Positions 1 to 8,335 of a DNA stretch of 64,000 bases are shown one piece after another. The position numbers and the translations under genes are program-made. Within the stretch, counting starts at the first letter, position 1, and each line of letters starts with the position of its first letter. The notes beneath the pieces were generated by a model that did not search any database, was not told the DNA's origin, and was given only the letters and a program-made list of their open reading frames with translations. Source of the DNA: Bradyrhizobium commune (GTDB lineage: Bacteria; Pseudomonadota; Alphaproteobacteria; Rhizobiales; Xanthobacteraceae); contig NZ_CP061379.1 of NCBI RefSeq assembly GCF_015624505.1, positions 6,448,001-6,512,000 of the forward strand, written 5' to 3'.

Positions 1-318
1 AAGAGGTTGTCCGAGTTCCTTGACAAGTACATGCCGGGCGTCGACAGGACCGATGCCAACATCATATACGGCTACGGCGCGGCTCAGACACTCGTCAAGG
101 TTCTGGAAATGTGTGGCGAAGATCTTACTCGCGCTAATGTCATGAAGCAGGCGGCGAGCCTGAAAGACGTCGCACCTGACACTCTGCTGCCTGGTGTAAA
201 GATCAACACCAGCGCGACTTCCTATTCTGTGATCAGTCAGCTTCGTATGCAGCGATTCAAGGGCGATAGATGGGAGCTGTTTGGCGACCTCCTTGGTAAA
301 GACACCCCTAGCGAATAG
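1..318 (+). CDS. Branched-chain amino-acid type ABC substrate-binding protein, C-terminal part
   Basis: The reading frame is open from the first base, so only about the last 105 residues are present. It is the C-terminal lobe of a periplasmic LivK-type (Peripla_BP_6) receptor: the segments YGYGAAQTLVKVLEMCG and LLPGVKINTS align closely with the same places in the complete receptor at 15232-16452 (YGYSAAELLVQVLKQCG and LLPGLSVNTS). No permease or ATPase follows, so the partner genes would lie upstream of the window or elsewhere. The ligand cannot be told from this fragment. Confidence 0.85.
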   Translation, partial: KRLSEFLDKYMPGVDRTDANIIYGYGAAQTLVKVLEMCGEDLTRANVMKQAASLKDVAPDTLLPGVKINTSATSYSVISQLRMQRFKGDRWELFGDLLGKDTPSE

Positions 319-347
319 TGCGTTAAGGCGGTGATTTCCATAAGGCT

Positions 348-365
348 CCTGCGGTTCTCCGCAGG
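348..365. terminator. Possible terminator hairpin
   Basis: CCTGCGG-TTCT-CCGCAGG is a perfect 7-bp stem with a 4-base loop, about 30 bases after the stop codon of the binding-protein gene. No T-run follows, so it may be an RNA-processing stem or a chance hairpin. Confidence 0.35.
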
Positions 366-540
366 GCTAACTTCTTCGGCTCGGAGCAAGCACGACTTCA
401 GCCACTGTCCTGCCCCACTCTCGATCGTCGGAACAACTAGGGTCGCCGACGTCGAAAGCGTCGACGCTTGGCAGTGCGTAACGCGACATGCCGAGGCGGA
501 ACATAGCGAGGTGACGATCGGCCGTCGGTCGGCGCCTGGG

Positions 541-756
541 GGCGATCTGATAGGTTTCGCCGACGACGGCGATGCGATCGCGGTCGAAGCGCCCTCTGAC
601 GCCACTCTCCTTTTCGGCCATGGCGATCCGATCCGCGAGCCTGTCGTGGCGCGTGGGCCGTTCGTTATGAACACCGAGGCGGAATCAATCAAGCCTATAG
701 CGATTTCCGCGCAGGCTTGTTCGGAGAGCCGCTCGTCCATCGCCGAGATCGCTTGA
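541..756 (+). pseudogene. Pirin-family remnant, C-terminal end, frameshifted
   Basis: The plus-strand frame reads GDLIGFADDGDAIAVEAP, then REPVVARGPFVMNTE, which is the hallmark C-terminal strand pattern of pirin/YhaK-type cupins (…EPVV.yGPFVMNT…). After MNTEAE at about 684 the expected continuation (INQAYSDFRAGLFGE) is found in another frame, so one base has been lost or gained. The N-terminal cupin with its metal-binding histidines is missing. It is a dead fragment lying between two operons. Confidence 0.6.
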
Positions 757-896
757 ATGATCGACCGGCGGAATTTCGGGAAACTCAAACGCCGCATCGA
801 AAAGCGACAAAGAAGCGTGAAGCCGCCAAGCCATCCTCCCGCTCCAGGGACCCTCCAGGGGATGATAGCACCGAGTGGGCTTTACCAGTGCTGCAA

Positions 897-1361
897 TCAC
901 TCCACCCCGTAATGGCGATGGCACGATGCGCAGACGCCGTCGAGGCGGTCGCTGACTTCAGTGACCGATTTCAGGTCATGGGCTTCCGCCGCCTGGTAGG
1001 CCTTGTCTGCGGCGGCGGCCAGTTTCTTCACATAGAGATTCCACTCCGCGTCCTGCGCCCGCCCGGGGATCATCAGCGCGTTGGTGGCTTCGGCCAGCGT
1101 CGCCGCGCCGCTGACGATGTCTTCCCAATCCTCGTCGGTCCTGGGCGATAGGTCGCGCTCACCTTTGGCGTCGATCACAGTGCCGTTGACGCTCCAGATC
1201 ACCCGCGCGGCCGGCGTCAGCACATGCTCCATGAAGGTCTTCATGTCGACATGGGCTTGGAATGGCGTCGGCGAGGGGCTGTCGGACCGCGAGGGTGACG
1301 CGGAAAGGCCGGCGAAGGTGACTGTGGCGATCACGCTTACAGCAAATCGGGACCTGTTCAT
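897..1361 (-). CDS. Exported class-II-like monohaem cytochrome c
   Basis: The 154-residue protein opens with a Sec signal peptide (MNRSRFAVSVIATVTFAGLS). One haem-attachment motif, CASCH, lies seven residues from the C-terminus (CASCHRHYGVE), as in cytochrome c'/c556 four-helix cytochromes; the body is helical and charged. The ATG at 1361 begins right after the signal-like start, whereas the longer open frame upstream has no Shine-Dalgarno and overlaps the next gene. It is the last gene of a minus-strand operon after two membrane proteins (2-base gap), so it may take electrons from them. The partner and substrate are unknown. Confidence 0.85.
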   Translation of the reverse strand: MNRSRFAVSVIATVTFAGLSASPSRSDSPSPTPFQAHVDMKTFMEHVLTPAARVIWSVNGTVIDAKGERDLSPRTDEDWEDIVSGAATLAEATNALMIPGRAQDAEWNLYVKKLAAAADKAYQAAEAHDLKSVTEVSDRLDGVCASCHRHYGVE

Positions 1362-1363
1362 CG

Positions 1364-1870
1364 TCACAGCACCTGTATGGTGAAGCCGATCCAGCGTCCG
1401 CAGGCAACGACCGCGATCCAGAGCAGGATCGACAGCAGGCCTGCGATCCGCGCCGACATCGGCGGCCGCGCCTGCTTGTCCCATTGCGGCATGTCCTTGG
1501 CGCTGATGGCATGGAAGATGACCATGTTCAGCCACGCCGCGCAGATGAGCACCAGCTTGGCGAGAAAATAGCCGTTGCCGAGATATTTGGTCGCGTTGGA
1601 GATAAACAGGAGGAAGCCCGAGGTCGCCGCAATCGCGAACGCGCCCCACGTCACCGGCAGGATCGCGCTCGAAAGCCGGCTCACCGGCCGCCCGACCGAG
1701 GCGAAGCCGAGCAGCCGCAGATCGAGGGTCAGGATGGTGCCGACCACGAGGCAGATCGCGACCACATGCACCGACTCGACGGAGGGAAACAGCGTGTCGC
1801 TTTCGCGGATCGCCTCCGCGACGCCAGAGTCCTCGAAGAAGGCAACCAGATCGGAGAACTGCGACATCAT
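1364..1870 (-). CDS. Four-helix inner-membrane protein (paralogue A)
   Basis: A 168-residue protein with four predicted membrane spans and no catalytic motif that I recognise. It starts at the ATG overlapping the upstream stop (ATGATG, with TGA inside), so translation is coupled to the gene at 1867-2367. It is a paralogue of that gene: both carry a H(V/I)..C or H(I)LC segment followed by (L/V)DLR(L/I) in the first span and end in GRWI(G/A)(F/Y)T. This copy has a further histidine in VIFHAIS after the third span, so two haem-b ligands are possible. That and the cytochrome c directly downstream hint at an electron-transfer role, which is inference. It resembles DUF2214/DUF6644-type proteins from memory. 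Confidence 0.8.
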   Translation of the reverse strand: MMSQFSDLVAFFEDSGVAEAIRESDTLFPSVESVHVVAICLVVGTILTLDLRLLGFASVGRPVSRLSSAILPVTWGAFAIAATSGFLLFISNATKYLGNGYFLAKLVLICAAWLNMVIFHAISAKDMPQWDKQARPPMSARIAGLLSILLWIAVVACGRWIGFTIQVL

Positions 1871-2367
1871 CCAGCCTGCGTGTAAGCGATCCAGCGCCCG
1901 GCGAACAGAACGCCGCACCAGACGAGGACCGAGAGCGTGGCAAGCGCCTGCCCGGTCAGCCGCCGGCTGCGGTCCTCAAGGAAGCCCGGTGACCCCAGGG
2001 CCGTCCGCTGCAAGGTCGCTGTCAGCAGGATGGCAACCAGGAGCAGCGCCATCTTGAGATAAAAGGTGGTGTTGACCAGCGAGCGGCGCGGCTCGCCGAT
2101 GATGAGCAGGCTGCCCGTGATCAGCAGCATGACGAGGACGGGCCAGATCGGCGGCAGGAAGCGCCGCATCACGTCGCGCAGCTGCTCGTCGCGCTCGAAC
2201 AGGCGGAAGATCCGCAAATCCACCAGCACCGCGGAGGAGAACACGATCGCCACGCAGAGAATGTGGATGGTCTGAAGGGTCGGGATGATCCAGGTGACGG
2301 TCTGGATGGTGTGGCTGAGCGAGGTCGCCGCCAGCCACTTGGAAAGCCCGATCAGCAGCGCTTCCAT
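1867..2367 (-). CDS. Four-helix inner-membrane protein (paralogue B)
   Basis: A 166-residue protein with four hydrophobic spans, with the same fold and end motif (GRWIAYT) as paralogue A just downstream, which it overlaps by four bases. It keeps the histidine in TIHILCVAIVF but lacks the second histidine seen in paralogue A. It sits 9 bases after the DUF6152-like exported gene, in one operon. Tandem diverged paralogues suggest a heterodimer. No function is assigned. Confidence 0.8.
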   Translation of the reverse strand: MEALLIGLSKWLAATSLSHTIQTVTWIIPTLQTIHILCVAIVFSSAVLVDLRIFRLFERDEQLRDVMRRFLPPIWPVLVMLLITGSLLIIGEPRRSLVNTTFYLKMALLLVAILLTATLQRTALGSPGFLEDRSRRLTGQALATLSVLVWCGVLFAGRWIAYTQAG

Positions 2368-2376
2368 CCCTCTAGC

Positions 2377-2775
2377 TCACTGCTCTTCCGGCTGCAGGCT
2401 GTAGGTCAGCTCCTTGCCGTCCGGCAGCGTCACCTTGCGCAGGAAGCCGCCCTGCCTGCCGTCGCGCAGCGGCAGATAATTGAACGTGGCGTGATCGCCT
2501 GGGCTCAGCGAGCGCTTGGTCCAGCCGGAGCGGGTGAGAACGCCGGGGCTCGACACCTCGAACACCCAGCTGCCGGCCTGCGGCCCTTCCTTGGCGTCGG
2601 TCTCTACCACGAAGGTGATGTGCGGGTTGGTCCAGTTGACCTGCCTGACGGTGCCTTGCACGGTCTGCGGATGGTCGCTGTCATAGGCAGCGTTCGAATG
2701 GTGCGCCACGGCCACGCCGGCCGAACCCAGCACAAGACACGCGGCAAGCAGAGTAGCGTTCGACATTGCGCTCAT
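2377..2775 (-). CDS. Exported DUF6152-like protein
   Basis: 132 residues with a cleavable signal peptide ending …AGVAVAHHS and a small all-beta body (QGTVRQVNWTNPHITF, then GDHATFNYLPLRDGRQGGFLR), the pattern of the DUF6152 family of periplasmic proteins. The start at 2775 gives MSAMSN; the internal ATG at 2766 is equally possible, with an AAAAGGGA stretch just upstream. It lies between the secreted protein at 2808 and paralogue B. The mature protein begins at or next to two histidines, a possible metal or haem site. Function unknown. Confidence 0.75.
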   Translation of the reverse strand: MSAMSNATLLAACLVLGSAGVAVAHHSNAAYDSDHPQTVQGTVRQVNWTNPHITFVVETDAKEGPQAGSWVFEVSSPGVLTRSGWTKRSLSPGDHATFNYLPLRDGRQGGFLRKVTLPDGKELTYSLQPEEQ

Positions 2776-2807
2776 TCCCTTTTTCTCTGTCCTCTGACTT
2801 TGCCGGG

Positions 2808-3590
2808 CTATTTGGCGGTATGAACCGTCCCATACGCGCCTTGCGCGTTGGAGACGAAGATGTCGTTGCCGTGCTCGTCCTTGCCCGGCGTCAGATCTTC
2901 CTGCTCGCACTCGCCCTCGGTGACCTCGTAATGCCGGTTCGGGTAGCGGCGGAAAATCCGTGTCGTTTTCCAGGTCGCGGTGAGAACGTTCGGGGCGGTG
3001 ATCTCGAGATCGTCGTGCATGACGTTCGGCTCGGTGAGATGGATGTGCTCGACGACATGCATATCGCCGTTGTTGGGGATGCCGACCGCCTCGCTGATCG
3101 CGATATAGGCCTGCGGCATGATCGCGACTGTGTCGGCCACCAGCGTGTCGTCCTCCCAATGGCCGATCGAATGGCCGTGCAGGGAAGGATCGGGATCCTC
3201 GGGATGCGGGCGGCCGTCCAGGTAGATGCGCCGCATCCGGTTGCCGTCGACCTCGCCCAGCATGGTGATGCGACCGGGCGTTGCAAGCAGCTCGAATGCG
3301 TTATGCGTCATCAGCATCCAGCTCGGCACGCCATGCGGCAGGCAATGGCTTAGGACGAGGAACGGCCGCCCAGCCTTCTCCTCGGCGATGAGATGCTGGA
3401 CCTGCTTGAGAACTTCCGGTTTCCAAGGCGGCATGTTGGCCGTTTGCTGGCGCATCTGGTCATTGACGTCGGGCAGCCAGACGCCGCTGAGATCGGGTTC
3501 GGCGCGGGCGCCTGAGATCGTCGACGCCTGGAATAGGGCGGCAACACAAGCAACGAACGCGAATGTCTTCGTCAGCTTCCTGATAACCAT
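2808..3590 (-). CDS. Conserved exported protein of unknown function
   Basis: 260 residues with a signal peptide ending SGARA-EPDLSGVW. The body has repeated beta-hairpin features (RPHPEDPDPSLHGHSIGHWEDDTLVADTV is split over two strands) and ends in an acidic tail. It is the type of protein often found next to DUF6152 genes. The start at 3590 (MVIRKL) gives a proper signal peptide; the frame stays open upstream only because it runs into the caiB remnant. It is the first gene of the five-gene operon ending at 897. I see no catalytic signature. Confidence 0.75.
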   Translation of the reverse strand: MVIRKLTKTFAFVACVAALFQASTISGARAEPDLSGVWLPDVNDQMRQQTANMPPWKPEVLKQVQHLIAEEKAGRPFLVLSHCLPHGVPSWMLMTHNAFELLATPGRITMLGEVDGNRMRRIYLDGRPHPEDPDPSLHGHSIGHWEDDTLVADTVAIMPQAYIAISEAVGIPNNGDMHVVEHIHLTEPNVMHDDLEITAPNVLTATWKTTRIFRRYPNRHYEVTEGECEQEDLTPGKDEHGNDIFVSNAQGAYGTVHTAK

Positions 3591-3603
3591 ACGACCTTGC
3601 GCC

Positions 3604-3713
3604 TTATTTCGCCGCATGATCCGCGAGCGTCGACGTGCAATACGGGCCCGCAGGCATTCGGGTGAGTTCGATCCTGGATGCCGGCCAGCACGGCCCTGCT
3701 CGGCCGCGCTCAT
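3604..3713 (-). pseudogene. CaiB/BaiF CoA-transferase 5' stub
   Basis: The ATG at 3713 overlaps the stop of the upstream maoC gene (ATGA), as in a working maoC-caiB pair. The stub reads MSAAEQGRAG, then in another frame RIELTRMPAGPYCTSTLADHAAK and a stop at 3604. Compare [25 protein letters not shown] at the start of the intact transferase at 12732-13952. Everything after about residue 38 is gone and at least one frameshift lies inside, so it cannot be functional. Confidence 0.75.
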
Positions 3714-4192
3714 GCCGGGCACCAGTGGCTTCGCCGCTTGACCAGCACCGTGCGCTCGGCCTCGCACACGATCTGGTCCGTGTCCGTGACCGCCCAATGG
3801 CGGAAGCGGACGACGCCGCCGTCCTCGCGATCGGGCGTGTCCTGTTTCTCCAGCACTTCCGAGTAGGCGTAGATATTCGTCCCGTGGTGCACGGGGGCCT
3901 TGAAAGCAATCTTCTCCACGGAGATCTCGGCGAGAGCGTTCTCCGAGGTATCTTGCGATGCAAGCCCCACCATGAGAGCGAAAGTCACGCCGCCGAACAC
4001 CACCCGCCTGCCAAACGGCATCTGCGATGCGAGATGCTCGTTGAAGTGAGCGGAGGATGTGTTCATCACGAGGTTCGTGATCAGGACGTTCTCCAGCGGA
4101 TCGAGAGTCTTTCCGCGGCCATGCTTGATCACCTCTCCGACGGTGAAGTCCTCGTAGTAGTTCGTATCGAGGGTGGTGCGGGACGCGCTCAT
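3710..4192 (-). CDS. MaoC-family enoyl-CoA hydratase
   Basis: 160 residues, one hot-dog domain of the MaoC/R-hydratase type. The segment TSSAHFNEHLASQMPFGRRVVFGG holds the expected acidic/His hydration site and the G-R-V-V-x-G-G turn. It is like the itaconyl-/mesaconyl-CoA hydratase branch (length, FEDFxVG-type start EDFTVGEVIKHGRGKTL). It overlaps the acyl-CoA dehydrogenase stop by four bases upstream and the dead caiB stub downstream. A decayed relative of it precedes the intact caiB at 13.95 kb. Likely step: hydration of an unsaturated C5-dicarboxylyl-CoA, by analogy. Confidence 0.85.
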   Translation of the reverse strand: MSASRTTLDTNYYEDFTVGEVIKHGRGKTLDPLENVLITNLVMNTSSAHFNEHLASQMPFGRRVVFGGVTFALMVGLASQDTSENALAEISVEKIAFKAPVHHGTNIYAYSEVLEKQDTPDREDGGVVRFRHWAVTDTDQIVCEAERTVLVKRRSHWCPA

Positions 4193-5358
4193 GATTTTGC
4201 CTTCCCGAGCAGGTGATCCGAGATGATCCGTAGCTGGATCTCCGACGTTCCTTCGAAGATCTTCGTCAAGCGGGCGTCACGCCAGTAGCGTTCGGCGGCG
4301 AACAACGTCGTGTAGCCGCCGCCGCCGTGGATCTGGAGCCCCTCGCTGGCGACCTGCTCCGCCATCTCGGTCGCGAGATATTTGACCATCGCCGCTTCCT
4401 TGTCGCAGCGTCGACCACCGTCGATCTCGTCGCACACATGGTACATCAACTGCCGGCTTGCCTCTACCTCCGCGGCCATCTTTGCCAGCTTGAACCGGAT
4501 CGCCTGGAAATCGCCGATGGGCCGACCGAATTGCTGACGTTCGCCCGCATATGCCGTCGCATCCTCGAGCGCGCCTCGCGCAAGCCCGATCGCGCGGGCC
4601 GCTGTCTGTGCACGTGCTTTCTCAAGGCCCTTGCTGACCATGTAGAAGGCCTTGCCTTCTTCGCCCATCACGTTCTCCGCGGGGACGCGCACGTTATCGA
4701 GCGCGAGCTCGAACGTCTTCCAGCCGAAGTACCCGATTTTCGGGATCGCTTGCCCGGACATGCCTTCCGGAAACTTTCCGCGCTCCTTCTCGACAAGGAA
4801 TGCGGTGAGCCCGGCGAACCGCCGCTTGGGATCGATGTTCTGGTCCGAACGTGCGATGACGAGAATGCCGTCGGCAGCGTCGGCGAACGTGCACCAATAC
4901 TTATTCCCGGTCAGGAGCCATGAATCGCCGTCGCGCACCGCCCGGCAGGAGATGTTCGATACGTCCGAGCCCGTCGAAGGCTCCGACATTGCGAAGGCGA
5001 TCAGGTAGTCGCCAAGAGCCATTTTCCGCAGGTACTTCTCCCGCTGGTAGGGCGTCATCATGTCGACGGGCAGGAGACTGCCGGCGGTAGAGTGCCGGAT
5101 AATGCTGCCGACGCTCATCCAGGCGCGCGCGAGTTCCTCTGTGACCAAGCAGTACTCGAACGCGCCGAGCCCGAGCCCGCCGTATTCTTCTGGGATCAGA
5201 ATCCCGAAGAAGCCTAGCTCCGCCATCTTGTCGCGGAGAGCCATCGGAATTTCGCCGCGTTCTGGATCCAGGCGATTGGCGATGGGAAGAACTTCAGACA
5301 TCGCGAAGTTGCGCGCGACCTCCTGGATCATCTTTCTTTGTTCGTTCATGTACGACAC
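4189..5358 (-). CDS. Acyl-CoA dehydrogenase
   Basis: 389 residues, full length for the family. The N-terminal helical domain is followed by the beta domain with the FAD/substrate segment AFAMSEPSTGSDVS and the C-terminal helical domain with the signature RQQFGRPIGDFQAI. The catalytic glutamate is E369 in KIFEGTSE, the position used by MCAD/SCAD-type enzymes. The GTG at 5358 has GAGGAA upstream, and the next gene's ATG overlaps its stop. It forms a 2,3-enoyl-CoA, which the flanking MaoC proteins could hydrate; methylsuccinyl- or glutaryl-CoA-like substrates fit the neighbours, but specificity is not readable here. Confidence 0.92.
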   Translation of the reverse strand: MSYMNEQRKMIQEVARNFAMSEVLPIANRLDPERGEIPMALRDKMAELGFFGILIPEEYGGLGLGAFEYCLVTEELARAWMSVGSIIRHSTAGSLLPVDMMTPYQREKYLRKMALGDYLIAFAMSEPSTGSDVSNISCRAVRDGDSWLLTGNKYWCTFADAADGILVIARSDQNIDPKRRFAGLTAFLVEKERGKFPEGMSGQAIPKIGYFGWKTFELALDNVRVPAENVMGEEGKAFYMVSKGLEKARAQTAARAIGLARGALEDATAYAGERQQFGRPIGDFQAIRFKLAKMAAEVEASRQLMYHVCDEIDGGRRCDKEAAMVKYLATEMAEQVASEGLQIHGGGGYTTLFAAERYWRDARLTKIFEGTSEIQLRIISDHLLGKAKS

Positions 5359-5360
5359 GG

Positions 5361-5855
5361 TCAGTTCCTCACGTTCATCATGTTGGTTCTGATATACTCG
5401 ACGACGACATCGCCGCGCTGATTGAAACCCTGCGTGTGCCAGGTCACCAGCCCCATATCCGGCTTCGTCGCGGACACGCGTTTGTCCTGAACGGTGCTGA
5501 CGGAGGTCACGGTGTCGCCGGAGTAACAGGAGCGAAGGAAGCGAAGTTTCTCGACGGCGACGAGCGCCCCGACCCGGCCGCCTTCGGTGAGATCCTCAAC
5601 GCTGAGGCCGAATACAACGAGGTAGACGAAATACGGGTTGATCGGGATCTGGTCCTCGCCAAGCTTCTTTGCATATTCAAGATTGAAGTAAGTCGGATTG
5701 GCTGACAGAGTCAGCGTCGAGAACAGAACGCTTTCGCTCAGGTTGAGCGTGCGGCCCCAATGGTGCTCGATTCTTTTCCCGATCTCGAACTGGTCGTACG
5801 AGAAACCTTTGGGCCTCGTGACTGCCCGCCCGATGAAGTCCGGCCGCTCAGACAT
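5361..5855 (-). CDS. MaoC-family hydratase, second type
   Basis: 164 residues, hot-dog fold: FSYDQFEIGKRIEHHWGRTL, then LSANPTYFNLEYAKKLGEDQIPINPYFV, a variant of the (D/N)xNPxH active-site stretch, then VAVEKLRFLRSCYSGDT. The usual catalytic His position holds Tyr (NPTYFN), so it may be a regulatory or altered-activity partner of the MaoC at 3710. AAGGAGACGAC precedes the ATG. It is two bases from the acyl-CoA dehydrogenase gene. Similar two-MaoC layouts occur in mesaconyl-CoA hydratases. Confidence 0.85.
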   Translation of the reverse strand: MSERPDFIGRAVTRPKGFSYDQFEIGKRIEHHWGRTLNLSESVLFSTLTLSANPTYFNLEYAKKLGEDQIPINPYFVYLVVFGLSVEDLTEGGRVGALVAVEKLRFLRSCYSGDTVTSVSTVQDKRVSATKPDMGLVTWHTQGFNQRGDVVVEYIRTNMMNVRN

Positions 5856-5966
5856 GTCGTCTCCTTAACTCGCCTGCAGATGTGCTGCTTGGTTTCGTCC
5901 ACCCGATGCCTAGGAACGAGCGTGGACGCCGCAGGCGATTGCAACGTCCGTTCGGCCGTGTGGACG

Positions 5967-6995
5967 CTAGCTAATCAGTTCCGTCCTCCGCAGAGCTCGG
6001 GAGCCGAGTACATCCGGATTGAGCACCCGGATAGGACGAGCGGCGATGAAGGCTTCGACGTTCTCGGCGGTATCACCCCAGAAAATCTTGTAGATTTCCT
6101 CCGTCGAAAAACCGAGATGCGGCGTCACCACGACATTGTCCATCTTGCGCAATGGATGGTCCGGCGGAAGCGGCTCCACGTGGAATACGTCGAGACCCGC
6201 CCCTGCGATACGTTTCTCCTGAAGCGCGGCGATCAAGGCTTCTTCATCGACGAGCGGTCCCCGTGCCGTGTTGATCAGGTAAGCGCTCGGCTTCATCATC
6301 GCGATCTCGCGGGCACCAATCGTGTGACGGCTGCGGTCGCTCAGGACCAGATGCACGCTGACGATGTCGCTCTTCCGGAAGAGATCCTCCTTCGACACCA
6401 GGACGGTTCCAGCCTCGGCGGCTTTCTCTGCCGTCAGGTTCGAGCTCCAGGCATGGACCGTCATGTCGAAGGCCTTGGCAACCTGCACCATCTGGCGGCC
6501 CACTCGCCCCAGCCCGCAGAGACCCAATACCTTTCCGGTGAGCGACATGCCGACCGTGCTCTGCCAACCACCGGCGCGCATCCGCCTGTCTTCCAGGGCG
6601 ACGTTCTTGGTGAGTGCGAGGAGATGCGCCCACGAGAGCTCGCACGTCACGGCGAGCGGGCCCCGCATCTCCGTGTAGGACACGACGATGCCAAGCTCCG
6701 TCGCCGCGGCGAGATCCAGTGTCCGATGGTAGGGACCGGTCACACAGATCAGCTTCAGGTTGGGCAAACCTTCGAGAAGTGCCCGCGGCAGGCTCATCCG
6801 CTCGCGAAGGCAGCAAATGACCTCGAACGGCTCCAGTTCCACCGCGGCCTCTTCCGGAACGGACAGGTTCCGGTCGAACACTTGGATCTGATACGTCTCC
6901 GCGACCTTCGACCAATCGACGAGCCGTGGCGAGATCCTGAGGACATCATCGAGAATGGCGAGGCGTCGCATCTCAGGGCCTTTCTTCGCTTTCAT
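5967..6995 (-). CDS. D-isomer-specific 2-hydroxyacid dehydrogenase
   Basis: 342 residues. The Rossmann motif GLGRVG is at 161-166; the catalytic triad is R245 (NTARGPLVDEEAL), E274 (FHVEPLPPDHPL) and H293 (TPHLGFST). After the glycine motif the usual NAD-selecting Asp is replaced by a WSSN stretch, which favours NADPH (inference). ATGA overlap with the transporter gene upstream couples the two. It could reduce glyoxylate, hydroxypyruvate or a branched 2-oxo-acid formed by the lyase of this region. The 111-base gap to the next gene holds nothing visible. Confidence 0.9.
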   Translation of the reverse strand: MKAKKGPEMRRLAILDDVLRISPRLVDWSKVAETYQIQVFDRNLSVPEEAAVELEPFEVICCLRERMSLPRALLEGLPNLKLICVTGPYHRTLDLAAATELGIVVSYTEMRGPLAVTCELSWAHLLALTKNVALEDRRMRAGGWQSTVGMSLTGKVLGLCGLGRVGRQMVQVAKAFDMTVHAWSSNLTAEKAAEAGTVLVSKEDLFRKSDIVSVHLVLSDRSRHTIGAREIAMMKPSAYLINTARGPLVDEEALIAALQEKRIAGAGLDVFHVEPLPPDHPLRKMDNVVVTPHLGFSTEEIYKIFWGDTAENVEAFIAARPIRVLNPDVLGSRALRRTELIS

Positions 6996-8335
6996 GCCTC
7001 AGGTAGGGAGGCGGGTCGGAGAACGGCGGTGCCAGGCGCATCGGCGTGAACAAGAACGTCGCCCGGTTCGGGTTGGTGCGGCCGAAGGAAGATCACACCG
7101 ATCAGCGACAAGAGGCCGACGATCACCAAGTATGAGGCCGGGATCGTCTTGTTTCCCGTCCATTGGATCAAGGCTGTGATGATCATCTGAGAGAATCCGC
7201 CGATCAGGACGGTTGAAAGCGCGTACATCGTCGCGAAGCCGCTTGCCCGGACGCTCTTGGGGAAGCTCTCGGCCATGTGAGCATAATATCCGGAGATCAT
7301 CGCCAGGAGGAAGCTCATCCCCGTGACCGTCGCGAGTAGGACGAGGGTGCTCGGCTTGGCGCTGATCAACATGAAGGCAGGATAGGCCAACACGATGATC
7401 AGGATACGCGCGATGATCTGGGGAGGCTTCCGCCCGAAGATGTCCGAAAGGTATCCGCCGAGCGGGGCGAGGACGGCGGTCGTGATCGCGGCGCACAGCC
7501 CCGCGCCGACCGACACGCTGACCGGCAATCCGAGCTCGTGGATGGCATAGGTCGGCATGTAAAGATTGAAGATCACGTAGGTGACGTTACCTCCAGCTGC
7601 CCCCAGCAGCGCCAGGATCGCGGTCTTCTTGTAGTTCGCGGCCATCACCGTGATCGGCGCGCGCTGCTTCGACTGGGCCGCGGTGACCTCGTCGAGGGTC
7701 TCCTCCAGCGTGCGGCGGAGATATCTGGCGATGGGGACAATCATGATGCCGAGAAAGAACGGAATTCGCCATCCCCAAGCGTTCAATTGCTCCGGTGTGA
7801 GGGATGCCGACGCGATCCAGGCGGCGCCCGAACCGAACATCGTCGCGATGCCCTGCGTCGCAAGCGCCCAGCTTGCGTAGAATCCACGCCGATTGCTCGG
7901 GGCCGATTCGACCAGCAAGGTCGTCAACGCCCCCGTCTCTCCGCCCGACGAGAAACCTTGGAGGAGCCGCCCCGCGAGGACGATGATCGGCGCCAAGAGG
8001 CCGACCTGTGCGTAGGTTGGCGCGATCCCGATCAGGCCGGTGCCGGTTGCCATTAGCAGCAGGGACAAGTTGACGGCTGCCTTGCGACCGCGGCTATCGG
8101 CGTAATTGCCGAAGAAGACCGCACCAATCGGACGCGCGCAATAACCAACGCCAAACACGCCGAGGGACAAGAGAATCTGCGCACCTGGATCCTGGGCCGG
8201 GAACATCACTTGACCGATCACGACGGCAAAGAATGTGTAGAGCGTCAGATCGAAATACTCGAAGGCGTTGCCGGCAGAGGCCGCCATGATGGTGCGGGCT
8301 TCCCACCACCACCGTGACTTTTCCCGATTGGTCAT
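6992..8335 (-). CDS. MFS transporter, metabolite:H+ symporter (MHS) type
   Basis: 447 residues, twelve membrane spans. The opening GNAFEYFDLTLYTFFAVVIG, the loop NYADSRGRKAAV and LQGFSSGGETGALTTLLVE are hallmarks of the MHS branch (KgtP, ProP, ShiA: organic acids, osmolytes). The ATG at 8335 has GGGGAG eight bases upstream; longer readings give a non-membrane leader. As first gene of the operon 8335-3604 it probably brings in the dicarboxylate or hydroxyacid used by the CoA enzymes downstream. Confidence 0.9.
   Translation of the reverse strand: MTNREKSRWWWEARTIMAASAGNAFEYFDLTLYTFFAVVIGQVMFPAQDPGAQILLSLGVFGVGYCARPIGAVFFGNYADSRGRKAAVNLSLLLMATGTGLIGIAPTYAQVGLLAPIIVLAGRLLQGFSSGGETGALTTLLVESAPSNRRGFYASWALATQGIATMFGSGAAWIASASLTPEQLNAWGWRIPFFLGIMIVPIARYLRRTLEETLDEVTAAQSKQRAPITVMAANYKKTAILALLGAAGGNVTYVIFNLYMPTYAIHELGLPVSVSVGAGLCAAITTAVLAPLGGYLSDIFGRKPPQIIARILIIVLAYPAFMLISAKPSTLVLLATVTGMSFLLAMISGYYAHMAESFPKSVRASGFATMYALSTVLIGGFSQMIITALIQWTGNKTIPASYLVIVGLLSLIGVIFLRPHQPEPGDVLVHADAPGTAVLRPASLPEA

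Noticed and set aside
1364..1943. A longer open frame joining the cytochrome c gene to upstream codons
   Set aside because: It is antisense-phase read-through over the membrane-protein gene; the signal peptide and spacing fix the cytochrome start at 1361.
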